A stretch of 32,659 nt of DNA, taken from the NCBI GenBank assembly GCA_016196625.1, contig JACPXH010000006.1:1-32659 (forward strand), in the 5' to 3' direction. Every line of letters starts with the position of its first letter. Positions within the stretch are counted from its first letter, which is position 1. This DNA comes from Candidatus Parcubacteria bacterium (GTDB lineage: Bacteria; Patescibacteriota; Minisyncoccia; JACPXH01). This document shows, in pieces, positions 22,630-29,454 of this stretch. The position numbers and the translations under genes were made by a program. The notes beneath the pieces are model-generated. The model searched no databases. It was given only the letters and a program-made list of their open reading frames with translations, and was not told the DNA's origin.

Positions 22630-23481
22630 ATGGAAGAACAAGCACCTCAAACCAATCCTGATATCGTTGGTGCTGCCGATGCCGTAATCGCAGGGGACGG
22701 GCCGGCAGAAACTGTTGTCCCCGAAATCGCCGGGAAACCGAGCGAGCTGGAAGCAATGCTGCGGGCCGGGGTTCACGTTGGCCACCGCCGGGCTCGGGGC
22801 AACCCCAAGATGAAGCCGTTCATCTTTACCACTCGCAACGAGTTCCAGTTCATCGATCTGGCCGAGACAGAACGGACTCTTTTAGTCGCCCAAGCGTTTC
22901 TCCGCGGGGTCGCGGCCAAAGGCGGGCAGGTGTTGTTTGTGGGGACGAAGCCTGCTGTCCGGCAGATAGTGCGGGAGGTTGCCGAACGGCTCAATATGCC
23001 CGCGGTCTGGACCAGATGGCTCGGGGGTACGCTCACGAACTTTAAGACGATTTCTAAGCGTCTGGCAGAACTGGCTGATTTGGAGCGGCAGAAAAACGCG
23101 GGTGAGTTTGTTAAATACACGAAAAAGGAAGCGCTCCTTTTGGAACGGCAGCTGGCCAAGCTCGAGCTCAAGTTCGGCGGCATCCGCCGGCTCACGAAGT
23201 TGCCGCAGGCAGTGTTGATTTTCGATTTGAGTGAAAATCCTACCGCTGCTCGCGAGGCCAAGCGTGTCGGCGTCCCGGTGGTGGCCGTGGCTGACACCGA
23301 CGTGGATCCGGGGCTCGTGGCGTATCCAGTTCCGGCCAACGATGACGCGGTCTCTTCAGTTCGCTACATTGCCGGATGCCTGGCCGAAGCCATTGCCGAG
23401 GGACAGCGTGAGTTCGAGGTCGCTGCCCGCGAGGAGCCTGCGCCCGTCCCCGTCGAGGCACCAGCAGTCAATCATGAGTAA
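22630..23481 (+). CDS. rpsB: Ribosomal protein uS2
   Basis: 283 residues from the ATG at 22630. The conserved part begins near residue 43 ([11 protein letters not shown]), goes through [14 protein letters not shown] (about 60), [13 protein letters not shown] (about 132) and ends with the [13 protein letters not shown] region (about 216). It carries an N-terminal extension of about 40 Ala/Pro/Glu-rich residues and a short acidic C-terminal tail, unlike the minimal form. It binds 16S rRNA and helps hold bS1 or the mRNA path on the small subunit. The stop overlaps tsf by 8 nt, the usual rpsB-tsf order. Confidence 0.95.
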   Translation: MEEQAPQTNPDIVGAADAVIAGDGPAETVVPEIAGKPSELEAMLRAGVHVGHRRARGNPKMKPFIFTTRNEFQFIDLAETERTLLVAQAFLRGVAAKGGQVLFVGTKPAVRQIVREVAERLNMPAVWTRWLGGTLTNFKTISKRLAELADLERQKNAGEFVKYTKKEALLLERQLAKLELKFGGIRRLTKLPQAVLIFDLSENPTAAREAKRVGVPVVAVADTDVDPGLVAYPVPANDDAVSSVRYIAGCLAEAIAEGQREFEVAAREEPAPVPVEAPAVNHE

Positions 23482-23923
23482 CGCCGAGCAGATTCGGACG
23501 CTGCGGGCGCAAACCGGAGTTTCGGTGGGTGAAATTAAGGCTGCGCTTGACGAGGCGCGGGGGGACGTTGCCGCGGCCCTTGAAATTTTGCGTAGACGCG
23601 GTGCCGCAATTGCCGAAAAGAAAGCCGGCCGCGAGGTGCACGCCGGTATTGTGGAGACGTATGTACATGCTGGTGGCAGGATTGGCGCGATGGCGGAAGT
23701 GCTGTGCGAGACTGATTTCGTGGCGTTGAACGCGGACTTTCAGGCGCTTGCGCATGATATTGTCATGCAGATTGCCGCCGCGGATCCTAAGTCCGCAGCA
23801 GAGCTATTGGAAAGTCAGTTCATCAAAGACCCGAGTCAGACAGTCGAGGATCGCATTCAGGCGGCTACTCTGAAACTGGGCGAGAATATACGGCTCGGAA
23901 GGTTTGCGCGCTTTTCTCTCTAG
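23474..23923 (+). CDS. tsf: Elongation factor Ts, short form
   Basis: 149 residues from the ATG at 23474. The N-terminal UBA-like domain starts I-R-T-L-R-A-Q-T-G-V-S-V-G-E-I-K-A-A-L (about 6-24), and the nucleotide-exchange core contains V-L-C-E-T-D-F-V-A (about 75-83), including the T-D-F motif. It closes with G-E-N-I-R-L-G-R-F. The protein is shorter than the roughly 200-residue forms and far shorter than that of E. coli, so the second core subdomain and dimerisation module are reduced. It recycles EF-Tu from GDP to GTP. It is translationally coupled to rpsB by an 8-nt overlap. Confidence 0.92.
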   Translation: MSNAEQIRTLRAQTGVSVGEIKAALDEARGDVAAALEILRRRGAAIAEKKAGREVHAGIVETYVHAGGRIGAMAEVLCETDFVALNADFQALAHDIVMQIAAADPKSAAELLESQFIKDPSQTVEDRIQAATLKLGENIRLGRFARFSL

Positions 23924-23935
23924 GTCTCTTGGGCC

Positions 23936-24529
23936 ATGTACGATTTTGTGCCGATCGCAGTAATTCTGCTCGCACTCGTTGGCATGATCGTCGTCATCGG
24001 GCGGAAAATCCCGGTGCTGGCGGAGCTTACCAACACGCCGCCTGCCCAGAGCGTTTGGCGCACCACGCTCCTGCGTCTCCGGCGGCTCGCGGGGAGACTG
24101 CCCTACCAGCGATACTGGGGGTTTGCGCTGCGCGTCTGGGAGAAGATTTTGCGGCGGATGAGAATCTTTGTGCTCAAAGCTGAGAACAAATCAGCGGCGT
24201 GGCTCGCGGGCGTTAAAGACCGATCCCGACAGGTAGCCCAAAGGTCCAAGTTTCTGCGGGGCGAGGGGATTCCTCTTAAGGTGGACGTGCCCGCGCCCGC
24301 GACGCCGGACGGCGAGCTGGGGCAGCTTTTGGCAGCCGTGCGGCGCAATCCGGAGGACGCACCGGCGTACTTGGCATTGAGCGATTTTTATCTTAAACGG
24401 GGTCAGCTGCAGGAAGCCAAGGTGGCGCTCGAAAAGTTGCTCGCGATTGACCCGGCGCACTCGATCGCGCGCCAGAAGCTTGAGCAGATCGCCGTAAGCG
24501 TGACCCAACCTCCCGAAGCGCCAGTATAG
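23936..24529 (+). CDS. Membrane-anchored TPR-repeat protein
   Basis: 197 residues. One helix at the N-terminus (V-P-I-A-V-I-L-L-A-L-V-G-M-I-V-V-I-G, about 5-22) is followed by a basic helical stretch (about 40-110) and one to two TPR motifs near the end (A-Y-L-A-L-S-D-F-Y-L-K-R-G-Q-L-Q-E-A-K-V-A-L-E-K-L-L, about 140-165). Such proteins act as scaffolds at the inner face of the membrane; the partner is unknown. It lies 12 nt after tsf on the same strand. The TAG stop at 24527-24529 falls within the first ten bases of tRNA-Thr, so the messenger and tRNA genes overlap. Confidence 0.75.
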   Translation: MYDFVPIAVILLALVGMIVVIGRKIPVLAELTNTPPAQSVWRTTLLRLRRLAGRLPYQRYWGFALRVWEKILRRMRIFVLKAENKSAAWLAGVKDRSRQVAQRSKFLRGEGIPLKVDVPAPATPDGELGQLLAAVRRNPEDAPAYLALSDFYLKRGQLQEAKVALEKLLAIDPAHSIARQKLEQIAVSVTQPPEAPV

Positions 24530-24590
24530 CTCAGTGGCAGAGCAGCGGTTTTGTAAACCGTGTACGGGGGTTCGATTCCCTCTACTGGCT
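24520..24590 (+). tRNA. tRNA-Thr (anticodon UGU)
   Basis: Acceptor GCCAGTA (24520-24526) pairs with TACTGGC (24583-24589). D-arm AGCTCAGTGGCAGAGC, anticodon arm GCGGT-TTTGTAA-ACCGT with anticodon TGT, and T-arm GGGGGTTCGATTCCC are all present. CCA is not encoded. The first 10 bases overlap the end of the TPR protein gene, and the discriminator is T. Confidence 0.95.
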
Positions 24591-24623
24591 CTGTTCAGTT
24601 CTTTCTATTATCATTTCTTCATT

Positions 24624-24906
24624 GGGCAGGTACCGAAGTGGTCAAACGGGGCAGACTGTGGTAAGCGCAGCTCGTCGGGGAAACTCGGCGATGAACATTC
24701 CGGGATAACGGTGGAGCCCTTCGGGGTAATACCGTGGGAACCCCGAGTATATTGGGGACCCGTAGAGACTAGATACCGGAGCACCCCCTCCTTCGACTCA
24801 ATGTCGGAGTCGGGTGAAGATATAGTCCACGCCCTTGGGAAACCTCGGGATCAGTGAAATCTGCTGGCTTTCGCCTTCGGGGGTTCGAATCCCTCCCTGC
24901 CCACCA
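24624..24906 (+). tRNA. tRNA-Tyr (anticodon GUA), interrupted by an intron
   Basis: Exons are 24624-24659 and 24857-24906. Joined, they give acceptor GGGCAGG/CCTGCCC, anticodon stem GCAGA/TCTGC with loop C-T-G-T-A-A-A (anticodon GTA), the long variable arm typical of bacterial tRNA-Tyr, T-arm GGGGGTTCGAATCCC, discriminator A and encoded CCA (24904-24906). The interruption lies between the second and third anticodon bases. It is required to splice before it can act as the tyrosine tRNA; no second tRNA-Tyr is seen in this window. Confidence 0.93.
24660..24856 (+). ncRNA. Group I self-splicing intron in tRNA-Tyr
   Basis: 197 nt. The 5' exon ends in T (24659) and the intron ends in G (24856), as group I introns do. 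P1 forms between exon CTGT (24656-24659) and intron GCAG (24667-24670), with the required T-G wobble at the splice site. The core has GACTA (24767-24771) pairing with TAGTC (24823-24827) within AAGATATAGTCC, the classic P7 motif. It has no room for a homing endonuclease and no frame of note, so it depends on its own ribozyme, perhaps helped by a host protein. Confidence 0.93.
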
Positions 24907-24949
24907 ATCAGAAAACTACCGAGACGTGTCTCGGTAGTTTTCTGATTTT
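24906..24949 (+). terminator. Terminator after tRNA-Tyr
   Basis: A 19-20 bp perfect stem (24907-24925 with 24928-24946) with a 2-base loop begins directly at the CCA end and is followed by TTT. It ends the tRNA-Thr/tRNA-Tyr transcript. Confidence 0.85.
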
Positions 24950-25085
24950 GTACGGTTGAGGAGGGATTCGAAAGGTATCCCCAAAACGCAAACTGCTTTG
25001 CGTTTTGGGGAACCCCGGCTCTGGGGGAGAAATCGAGCCTGTCCCGAGCGGCGTCGAGGGACGTGCGAGATTTTGGAGGAAGAGG

Positions 25086-25104
25086 AATCCCTCCCTGCCC
25101 ACCA
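25086..25104 (+). repeat. Second copy of the tRNA-Tyr 3' end
   Basis: AATCCCTCCCTGCCCACCA is identical to 24888-24906, the last 19 bases of tRNA-Tyr including CCA. The two copies are 198 bp apart in direct orientation, the pattern left by an element that integrates at a tRNA 3' end. It is followed, like the first copy, by a hairpin. No integrase is present. Confidence 0.85.
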
Positions 25105-25106
25105 AG

Positions 25107-25138
25107 ACAAACCGCCGCGGGATCCAGCGGCGGTTTGT
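25107..25138 (+). terminator. GC hairpin following the duplicated tRNA tail
   Basis: A perfect 12-bp stem (25107-25118 with 25127-25138) and 8-base loop. No T-run follows, so termination may be weak. Confidence 0.5.
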
Positions 25139-25177
25139 GCTCTGGATTAGTTTTCGTGTCGATCTTTTGTCGAGGAA

Positions 25178-25186
25178 TGTGTATAA
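25178..25186 (-). promoter_or_regulatory. DnaA-box-like site
   Basis: TGTGTATAA is the complement of TTATACACA, which fits the DnaA box TTATNCACA. Near matches at about 25189 and 25331-25339 and a perfect one at 25363-25371 lie in the same intergenic stretch. Confidence 0.35.
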
Positions 25187-25283
25187 CGTGTGGATTTTTT
25201 GAGTGTTGGATACTCGCTATGTTGGCGAAAACGGCTCAACCGAGGCGTTTTCGTTTTTCTCTGGAAGTCTAGAGTCAGAGTGG

Positions 25284-25312
25284 TTGACCGTGGGTGCAAG
25301 AGAACATAGAAT
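25284..25312 (+). promoter_or_regulatory. Promoter of the division and cell-wall cluster
   Basis: TTGACC (25284-25289) and TAGAAT (25307-25312) are exactly 17 bp apart. The transcription start would fall inside the MraZ-box repeats that begin at 25311, as expected for an autoregulated mraZ promoter. The mRNA leader before mraZ is then about 265 nt. Confidence 0.75.
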
Positions 25313-25350
25313 GGGTGAGAAGTGGGAGATTGTGGATGAAAGTGGGGAAA
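25311..25350 (+). promoter_or_regulatory. MraZ-box operator
   Basis: Four units TGGGT, TGGGA, TGGAT, TGGGG start at 25312, 25323, 25333 and 25343, one helical turn apart. MraZ binds direct TGGG repeats spaced by about 10 bp before its own gene. They sit over the predicted start of transcription, so binding should repress the cluster. Confidence 0.75.
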
Positions 25351-25362
25351 AGTAAGAGAAAC

Positions 25363-25371
25363 TGTGGATAA
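25363..25371 (-). promoter_or_regulatory. Perfect DnaA-box sequence
   Basis: TGTGGATAA is the exact complement of TTATCCACA. It immediately follows the MraZ boxes. A second perfect copy is at 30746-30754, just after murF. Function is not proven by sequence alone. Confidence 0.4.
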
Positions 25372-25400
25372 GTAGCTAGCGCGTACTCTGTCTGAAGTTC

Positions 25401-25542
25401 GGCACGCCTCAGCCCCTCTACGAACATTCGCTCGTCCAGCGACTCGCTCACTCTGTCCTCACCGAGTGCCGCGCGCTCAGCGCGATGAGCGCGCGGGCCA
25501 TGCCACTCGGCTGCGGATGTCGTCTCGGGGCTGTGGCGCGCC
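25401..25542. repeat. 142-bp cruciform repeat element, copy B
   Basis: Same architecture as 14571-14717 in opposite orientation. A 34-nt block (25427-25460) and a 17-nt block (25506-25522) are identical to copy A, while the middle hairpin is CCGCGCGCTCA/TGAGCGCGCGG and the enclosing stem CCGAGTG/CACTCGG; both differ from copy A but pair fully. Outer ends AGCCCC/GGGGCT also pair. It sits within the mraZ leader. Confidence 0.85.
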
Positions 25543-25584
25543 TCATCTCCACAATTTCTGTAAGGGCAAACAAGCAGAACGAAA

Positions 25585-26019
25585 ATGCTCATCGGCGAAT
25601 ACCGACACTCGATTGATCCGAAAAAGCGCTTGGCGGTTCCGGCGAAGCTGCGCAAGGAACTGGGCGAGAAGGTGGTGCTGACCCGCGGGCTCGACAGTTG
25701 CCTTTTCCTGTTTCCGATGAAGGACTGGGAGGCGCTTGCGGCAAAACTCAACAGTCTGCCCATGGGGCAGGGGGGTACGCGGGGGTTTGTGCGTCTTATG
25801 CTCGCTGGCGCAGGAGAAATTGAGATAGACAAACTGGGTCGGGTGCTCGTGCCGGATTACTTGAAGCAGTACGCGAACCTCAAAAAGAACGTGGTCATCG
25901 TTGGACTTGTGAACCGGCTGGAAATTTGGGAAGAGGCTCGTTGGAACGAATACAAGAGCGACACCGAAAAGCAGACGGGAGACATTGCAGAAAAGTTGGG
26001 AGAATTAGGAGTTCTTTGA
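25585..26019 (+). CDS. mraZ: Transcriptional regulator MraZ
   Basis: 144 residues, the normal size. Two SpoVT/AbrB-type swapped-hairpin domains: the first starts G-E-Y-R-H-S-I-D-P-K-K-R-L-A-V-P-A-K-L-R (about 4-23), the second A-G-E-I-E-I-D-K-L-G-R-V-L-V-P (about 76-90), each with the D-x-K-x-R/G-R-x-x-x-P pattern. It binds TGGG repeats, present upstream at 25311-25350, and represses the division and cell-wall cluster. A weak ribosome-binding site (about AGAACGAAA) precedes the ATG. The cruciform repeat in its leader is unusual and may affect expression. Confidence 0.95.
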   Translation: MLIGEYRHSIDPKKRLAVPAKLRKELGEKVVLTRGLDSCLFLFPMKDWEALAAKLNSLPMGQGGTRGFVRLMLAGAGEIEIDKLGRVLVPDYLKQYANLKKNVVIVGLVNRLEIWEEARWNEYKSDTEKQTGDIAEKLGELGVL

Positions 26020-26300
26020 TTTTTATAGTGCGACATTCCTCGAGCACTGCCTCACCGGGACGTGTCGCTCGCCCCAGCGTGGCTCGCGCACTCTCGCTCG
26101 GCTGCGCTCTCCTCAAGGAATTCCCGGGGCGTTGCGCTCGGCCTCGCGTCCCTCGATGCGACTCGGGACAAGCTCGGCCGGCAACGCCCGTTCGGAGCGA
26201 AGCAGTTCGCTCCTCACCCCGCGCAGCCTCCGCGACGCCCTGTTCGGCAGCGCTGCTCGGAAGTCGCACCTCTCCAATTATGACGGCAGGAAGTGGAAAC
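26020..26300. other. Structured spacer between mraZ and rsmH, no gene
   Basis: GGGCGTTGC (about 26128-26136) pairs with GCAACGCCC (about 26182-26190), and GGAGCGAA pairs with TTCGCTCC (about 26194-26213). The words TCGCTCG, CCAGCG and CACTCT near 26068-26095 echo the conserved 34-nt block of the cruciform repeats at 14571 and 25401, so this may be a degenerate third member. An open frame across it lacks protein character. Confidence 0.5.
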
Positions 26301-27188
26301 ATGGGTAGGCACGTTCCGGTTCTGCTGGACGAGGTCATACGATTTCTTGATCCGCAGCCGGGAGACGACTTTATTGACGCCACGGTCGACGGCGGCGGTC
26401 ATGCGTTGAAGATTCTCGAGCGCATTACGCCCACGGGGCGTCTCTGCGGCGTTGACCGCGACGAGACGCTGCTGCGGGCGCTTGAGGAGCGCGCAAGCAC
26501 TGAAACTTTCCGCCCCCAGCTTACCCTGGTGCAAGGAAACTTCCGTGAACTTGCTACGCTCGCGCAAGGGGCAGGGTTCGGTCGGGTGAAGGGCATCCTC
26601 ATGGATTTGGGCATGTCCTCTGAACAGCTGGAGGGAAGCGGTCGCGGGTTTTCTTTGCTGCGCGACGAGGCACTCGACATGCGTTACGACAGCTCGGGCG
26701 AGACGACCACCGCAGCCGAGATTGTGAATTCTTGGCGGCGCGACGAGCTCGAGCGGCTGTTTCGAATATACGGCGAGGAGCGCCACGCCAGGCGCATTGC
26801 CGAGGCGATCGTGATGAGCCGGCGCAAGCACCGAATCTTCCGCACGACCCAGCTCGTTGAGCTTATAAGCCGAATCTCGCGTCGCACGGAGCGGATTCAT
26901 CCGGCGACCCGGGTCTTTCAAGCGCTGCGGATCGCGGTCAACGATGAGCTGGATAGTTTGCGGGCCGGGTTGGTCCAAGCGCTCGGCTTGCTCCGTTCCG
27001 GCGGGCGCCTGGCGGTCATCGGCTTCCACTCGCTCGAAGACCGCATCGTCAAAAACACATTCCGCTCGGCGCCGCCTCACTATGCGGTGCTCACGAAAAA
27101 GCCGATTGTGCCGACTGTCCAAGAAGTACTTCGCAACCCGCGTTCACGTTCCGCCAAACTTCGCGTCATTGAGCGAATTGAAAATTAA
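26301..27188 (+). CDS. rsmH: 16S rRNA (cytosine-N4) methyltransferase RsmH
   Basis: 295 residues from the ATG at 26301, preceded by AGGAAG; an in-frame ATG at 26280 would add seven residues. Start H-V-P-V-L-L-D-E-V-I (about 4), S-adenosylmethionine motif I-D-A-T-V-D-G-G-G-H (about 25-34; Val replaces the more common Leu/Phe), D-L-G-M-S-S (about 102), and the C-terminal signature G-G-R-L-A-V-I-G-F-H-S-L-E-D-R (about 234-248). It methylates C1402 of 16S rRNA in the decoding centre. Place between mraZ and the ftsL-like gene is the standard order of the division cluster. Confidence 0.95.
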   Translation: MGRHVPVLLDEVIRFLDPQPGDDFIDATVDGGGHALKILERITPTGRLCGVDRDETLLRALEERASTETFRPQLTLVQGNFRELATLAQGAGFGRVKGILMDLGMSSEQLEGSGRGFSLLRDEALDMRYDSSGETTTAAEIVNSWRRDELERLFRIYGEERHARRIAEAIVMSRRKHRIFRTTQLVELISRISRRTERIHPATRVFQALRIAVNDELDSLRAGLVQALGLLRSGGRLAVIGFHSLEDRIVKNTFRSAPPHYAVLTKKPIVPTVQEVLRNPRSRSAKLRVIERIEN

Positions 27189-27281
27189 AAATTGCTGTAC
27201 CTTGGTCGGTTCATACTTGGGTGATGGGGGCTCAACCACCACAAAACTTCCCCTCATCCCCAGATATGAGCTGATGAAGCA

Positions 27282-27632
27282 ATGACACACGCCACGCTAG
27301 TTTTGCAACACCATCGAGTAGCTCGCGTAACAGCCTCCGGGCCGTGGCGGATTTCCGCTGTCGGCTGTTTAGTGTTGGGAGTGCTTGCGGTGGTGGGGTT
27401 GGCGGCGGCGTACGTGGTGGTTACGAACCGCATTGTAATTGCGAACTACGCCATCCGGCGCGATGAGACGAAGATGCAAGAGCTGCGCGAAGAGCTAAAA
27501 GTGTTCGAAGCTGAAGTGGCCAAGGCGAGATCATTGGATCAGCTGGAAGCCGCAGCCCGGGCGAGGGGCTTGGTGACTGCAGACCGCGTCTCTTACATTG
27601 TCGTTCCCCAGTCGCAACTGACCCAGCGTTAG
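27282..27632 (+). CDS. FtsL-like division protein
   Basis: 116 residues: a short basic cytoplasmic N-terminus, one membrane helix (I-S-A-V-G-C-L-V-L-G-V-L-A-V-V-G-L, about 24-46) and a coiled coil (about 60-90; K-M-Q-E-L-R-E-E-L-K-V-F-E-A-E-V). Sequence is weakly conserved in this family, so the call rests on topology and on place between rsmH and the transpeptidase, where ftsL is found. It would join the FtsB/FtsQ-type divisome subcomplex. A 93-nt gap before it contains an imperfect hairpin of G- and C-runs. Confidence 0.75.
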   Translation: MTHATLVLQHHRVARVTASGPWRISAVGCLVLGVLAVVGLAAAYVVVTNRIVIANYAIRRDETKMQELREELKVFEAEVAKARSLDQLEAAARARGLVTADRVSYIVVPQSQLTQR

Positions 27633-27645
27633 TCCGCGCGACCAC

Positions 27646-29364
27646 ATGCCCAAGGTGTCGGCTAGTGCCTTAAGTCAAAGGCGTCTTGCCGTTTTGGCAA
27701 GTTCATTCATTATCGTCTCCCTTGTTCTGGCGGGGCGTTTTTTTCATTTGCAGATCGCACGCCACGACGAGTACGTGGCCTTGGCCCGCGGTCAGCAGCA
27801 GACGCGCGAGGTGCTCACCCCCGAACGCGGTCGAATTTTTGCGCATGACAAAACCGGCGCGCGCTATCCTTTGGCGGTCAACAAACCCTTCATTGCGGTT
27901 TATGCCGTGCCCAAGCTGATTCGCGATCCCGATGGCGTCGCCACGGCCCTTGCTCCGGTGCTTAACCGTTCGGTCGAAGATCTGGCCGGGCGTCTCAAGA
28001 AAATTGACGATCCGTACGAGCTTTTGGGCCGGGGGCTGGATGAAACCATCGAGGCTAAGGTCCTCGATCTTAACCTTACTGGTATCGGCACGAGCCGCGA
28101 GTTGGGTCGTTACTATCCCGCGAGCGCCACCGCCGCACAGGTGCTTGGGTTCGTGGGGTATCGCGGCGACGAGCGCATCGGCCAGTATGGCCTGGAGGGC
28201 TTTTACGAGAGCTGGCTGCGGGGACAATCCGGAGCGTTCGTTGGCACAAAGGACGCGCGCCTTGGCCGGCTTTTCACCGGCGCCCAACAGTTTACTGCCG
28301 CCCAAGCCGGCGCGGATTTGTTGCTGACGGTTGACCAGAATGTTCAGTTTAAAACCGAAGAGATTCTGGGAGCGGTTATGAAGCGCTGGCAGGCCACGCG
28401 GGGCACAGCCTTAGTGCTTGAACCCAAGACCGGGAAAGTTTTGGCCTTGGCCAACGCGCCCGCATTCAATCCGAACCGCTACGGCGCGGTTTCCGACAGT
28501 GACGTGTTCCTCAACTATGCCCTGCAGGCCCGGTTTGAGCCCGGCTCCATATTCAAGCCCATCACCATGGCCGCGGGCATTGACGCGGGGGTCATCACGC
28601 CCTCGACCGTCTACCGCGATACTGGCGAGCGCACTTTTGGGCAGTACACCATTCGGAATTTCGACCTTAAAGCCCGTGGGGTTCAAACCATGACGCAGGT
28701 GATAGAGCGTTCGCTCAACACCGGCGCGGTGTTCGTTGAGGAATTGCTGGGGCGGGAACATTTCCGCGAGTACCTCGAACGGTTCGGGTTCGGGAAAAAG
28801 ACCGGCGTGGATCTTACCGGAGAGATTGCGGGAGACCTGGCCAATCTGTTTACGATCCGCGACGTCAACTTTGCGACTGCCGCTTTCGGTCAAGGTATTG
28901 CGGTTACACCCTTGGAGATGGCTTCGGCTATAGGTGCCATTGCTAATGGCGGCAAGCTTATGCGGCCGTACCTAGTTGATCGCATTGAGTACGCCGACGG
29001 GCGCAGTACGGCCACGAATCCCGCGGTCATGGCCGAGCCAATCAGCCGCGAGACCGCCGCGCTCACCGCTGCCATGATGGTGTCGGCCGTTGAGAACGGC
29101 TACGACCGCGCGCGCATTCCCGGCTACAGCATTGCCGGCAAAACCGGCACCGCGCAAATTCCCAAGCCCGGCGCAGGCTACGAAGAGGACTTCATCCATT
29201 CGTTCGTCGGCTTTGCACCTGCGTTTGACCCACGCTTCCTCATTTTGCTAAAAATAGAGCGTCCCCGGGGGATTGAATTTGCTTCAAACTCGCTTACGCC
29301 CTCGTTCAGGGAGCTCACGCAGTTTCTACTTAACTACTACGAAATTCCCCCGGACCGTCCGTAG
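27646..29364 (+). CDS. ftsI: Peptidoglycan transpeptidase, penicillin-binding protein (FtsI/SpoVD type)
   Basis: 572 residues. An N-terminal membrane helix (about 14-28) is followed by the dimerisation domain (R-E-V-L-T-P-E-R-G-R-I-F-A, about 49-61) and the transpeptidase domain with all three motifs: S-x2-K as S-I-F-K (catalytic Ser about residue 302), S-x-N as S-L-N (about 357) and K-T-G-T (about 498). It crosslinks peptidoglycan at the septum. Position after the ftsL-like gene and before murF is the usual division-cluster order. No PASTA repeats are present at the C-terminus. Confidence 0.95.
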   Translation: MPKVSASALSQRRLAVLASSFIIVSLVLAGRFFHLQIARHDEYVALARGQQQTREVLTPERGRIFAHDKTGARYPLAVNKPFIAVYAVPKLIRDPDGVATALAPVLNRSVEDLAGRLKKIDDPYELLGRGLDETIEAKVLDLNLTGIGTSRELGRYYPASATAAQVLGFVGYRGDERIGQYGLEGFYESWLRGQSGAFVGTKDARLGRLFTGAQQFTAAQAGADLLLTVDQNVQFKTEEILGAVMKRWQATRGTALVLEPKTGKVLALANAPAFNPNRYGAVSDSDVFLNYALQARFEPGSIFKPITMAAGIDAGVITPSTVYRDTGERTFGQYTIRNFDLKARGVQTMTQVIERSLNTGAVFVEELLGREHFREYLERFGFGKKTGVDLTGEIAGDLANLFTIRDVNFATAAFGQGIAVTPLEMASAIGAIANGGKLMRPYLVDRIEYADGRSTATNPAVMAEPISRETAALTAAMMVSAVENGYDRARIPGYSIAGKTGTAQIPKPGAGYEEDFIHSFVGFAPAFDPRFLILLKIERPRGIEFASNSLTPSFRELTQFLLNYYEIPPDRP

Positions 29365-29454
29365 CTTCCTAGCTGGTTAGCTTTTTAGCTTATTAGCTTG
29401 CTGGGATCGATACGCCGTCGCAAAGCTAAGAAGCTAAGAAGCTAAAAAGCGCGC
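29365..29454. repeat. AGCTT-word inverted repeat
   Basis: The left half repeats TAGCT and AGCTT words (TTAGCTTTTTAGCTTATTAG), the right half AAGCTAAGAAGCTAAGAAGC, its approximate complement, separated by GGGATCGATACGCCGTCG. It folds as an imperfect hairpin between ftsI and murF and resembles in style the CAAA-type spacers. Confidence 0.7.

Larger units (their letters stand above)
24907..25283. other. Hairpin-rich spacer between tRNA-Tyr and the division-cluster promoter
   Basis: No gene. In order it holds the tRNA-Tyr terminator, an inverted 13-nt piece of the tRNA T-arm (24960-24972), a perfect 15-bp hairpin (24978-24992 with 24997-25011), a TCCCGAGCGG...TCGAGGGA repeat word (about 25039-25062), a direct copy of the tRNA 3' end (25086-25104), a second hairpin, a DnaA-box-like word (25178-25186) and an AT-richer stretch. 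Confidence 0.7.

Noticed and set aside
25311-25370. Short-period repeats before mraZ as a CRISPR-like array
   Set aside because: Units are about 10 bp with no spacers; they fit MraZ boxes next to mraZ. No cas gene is present.
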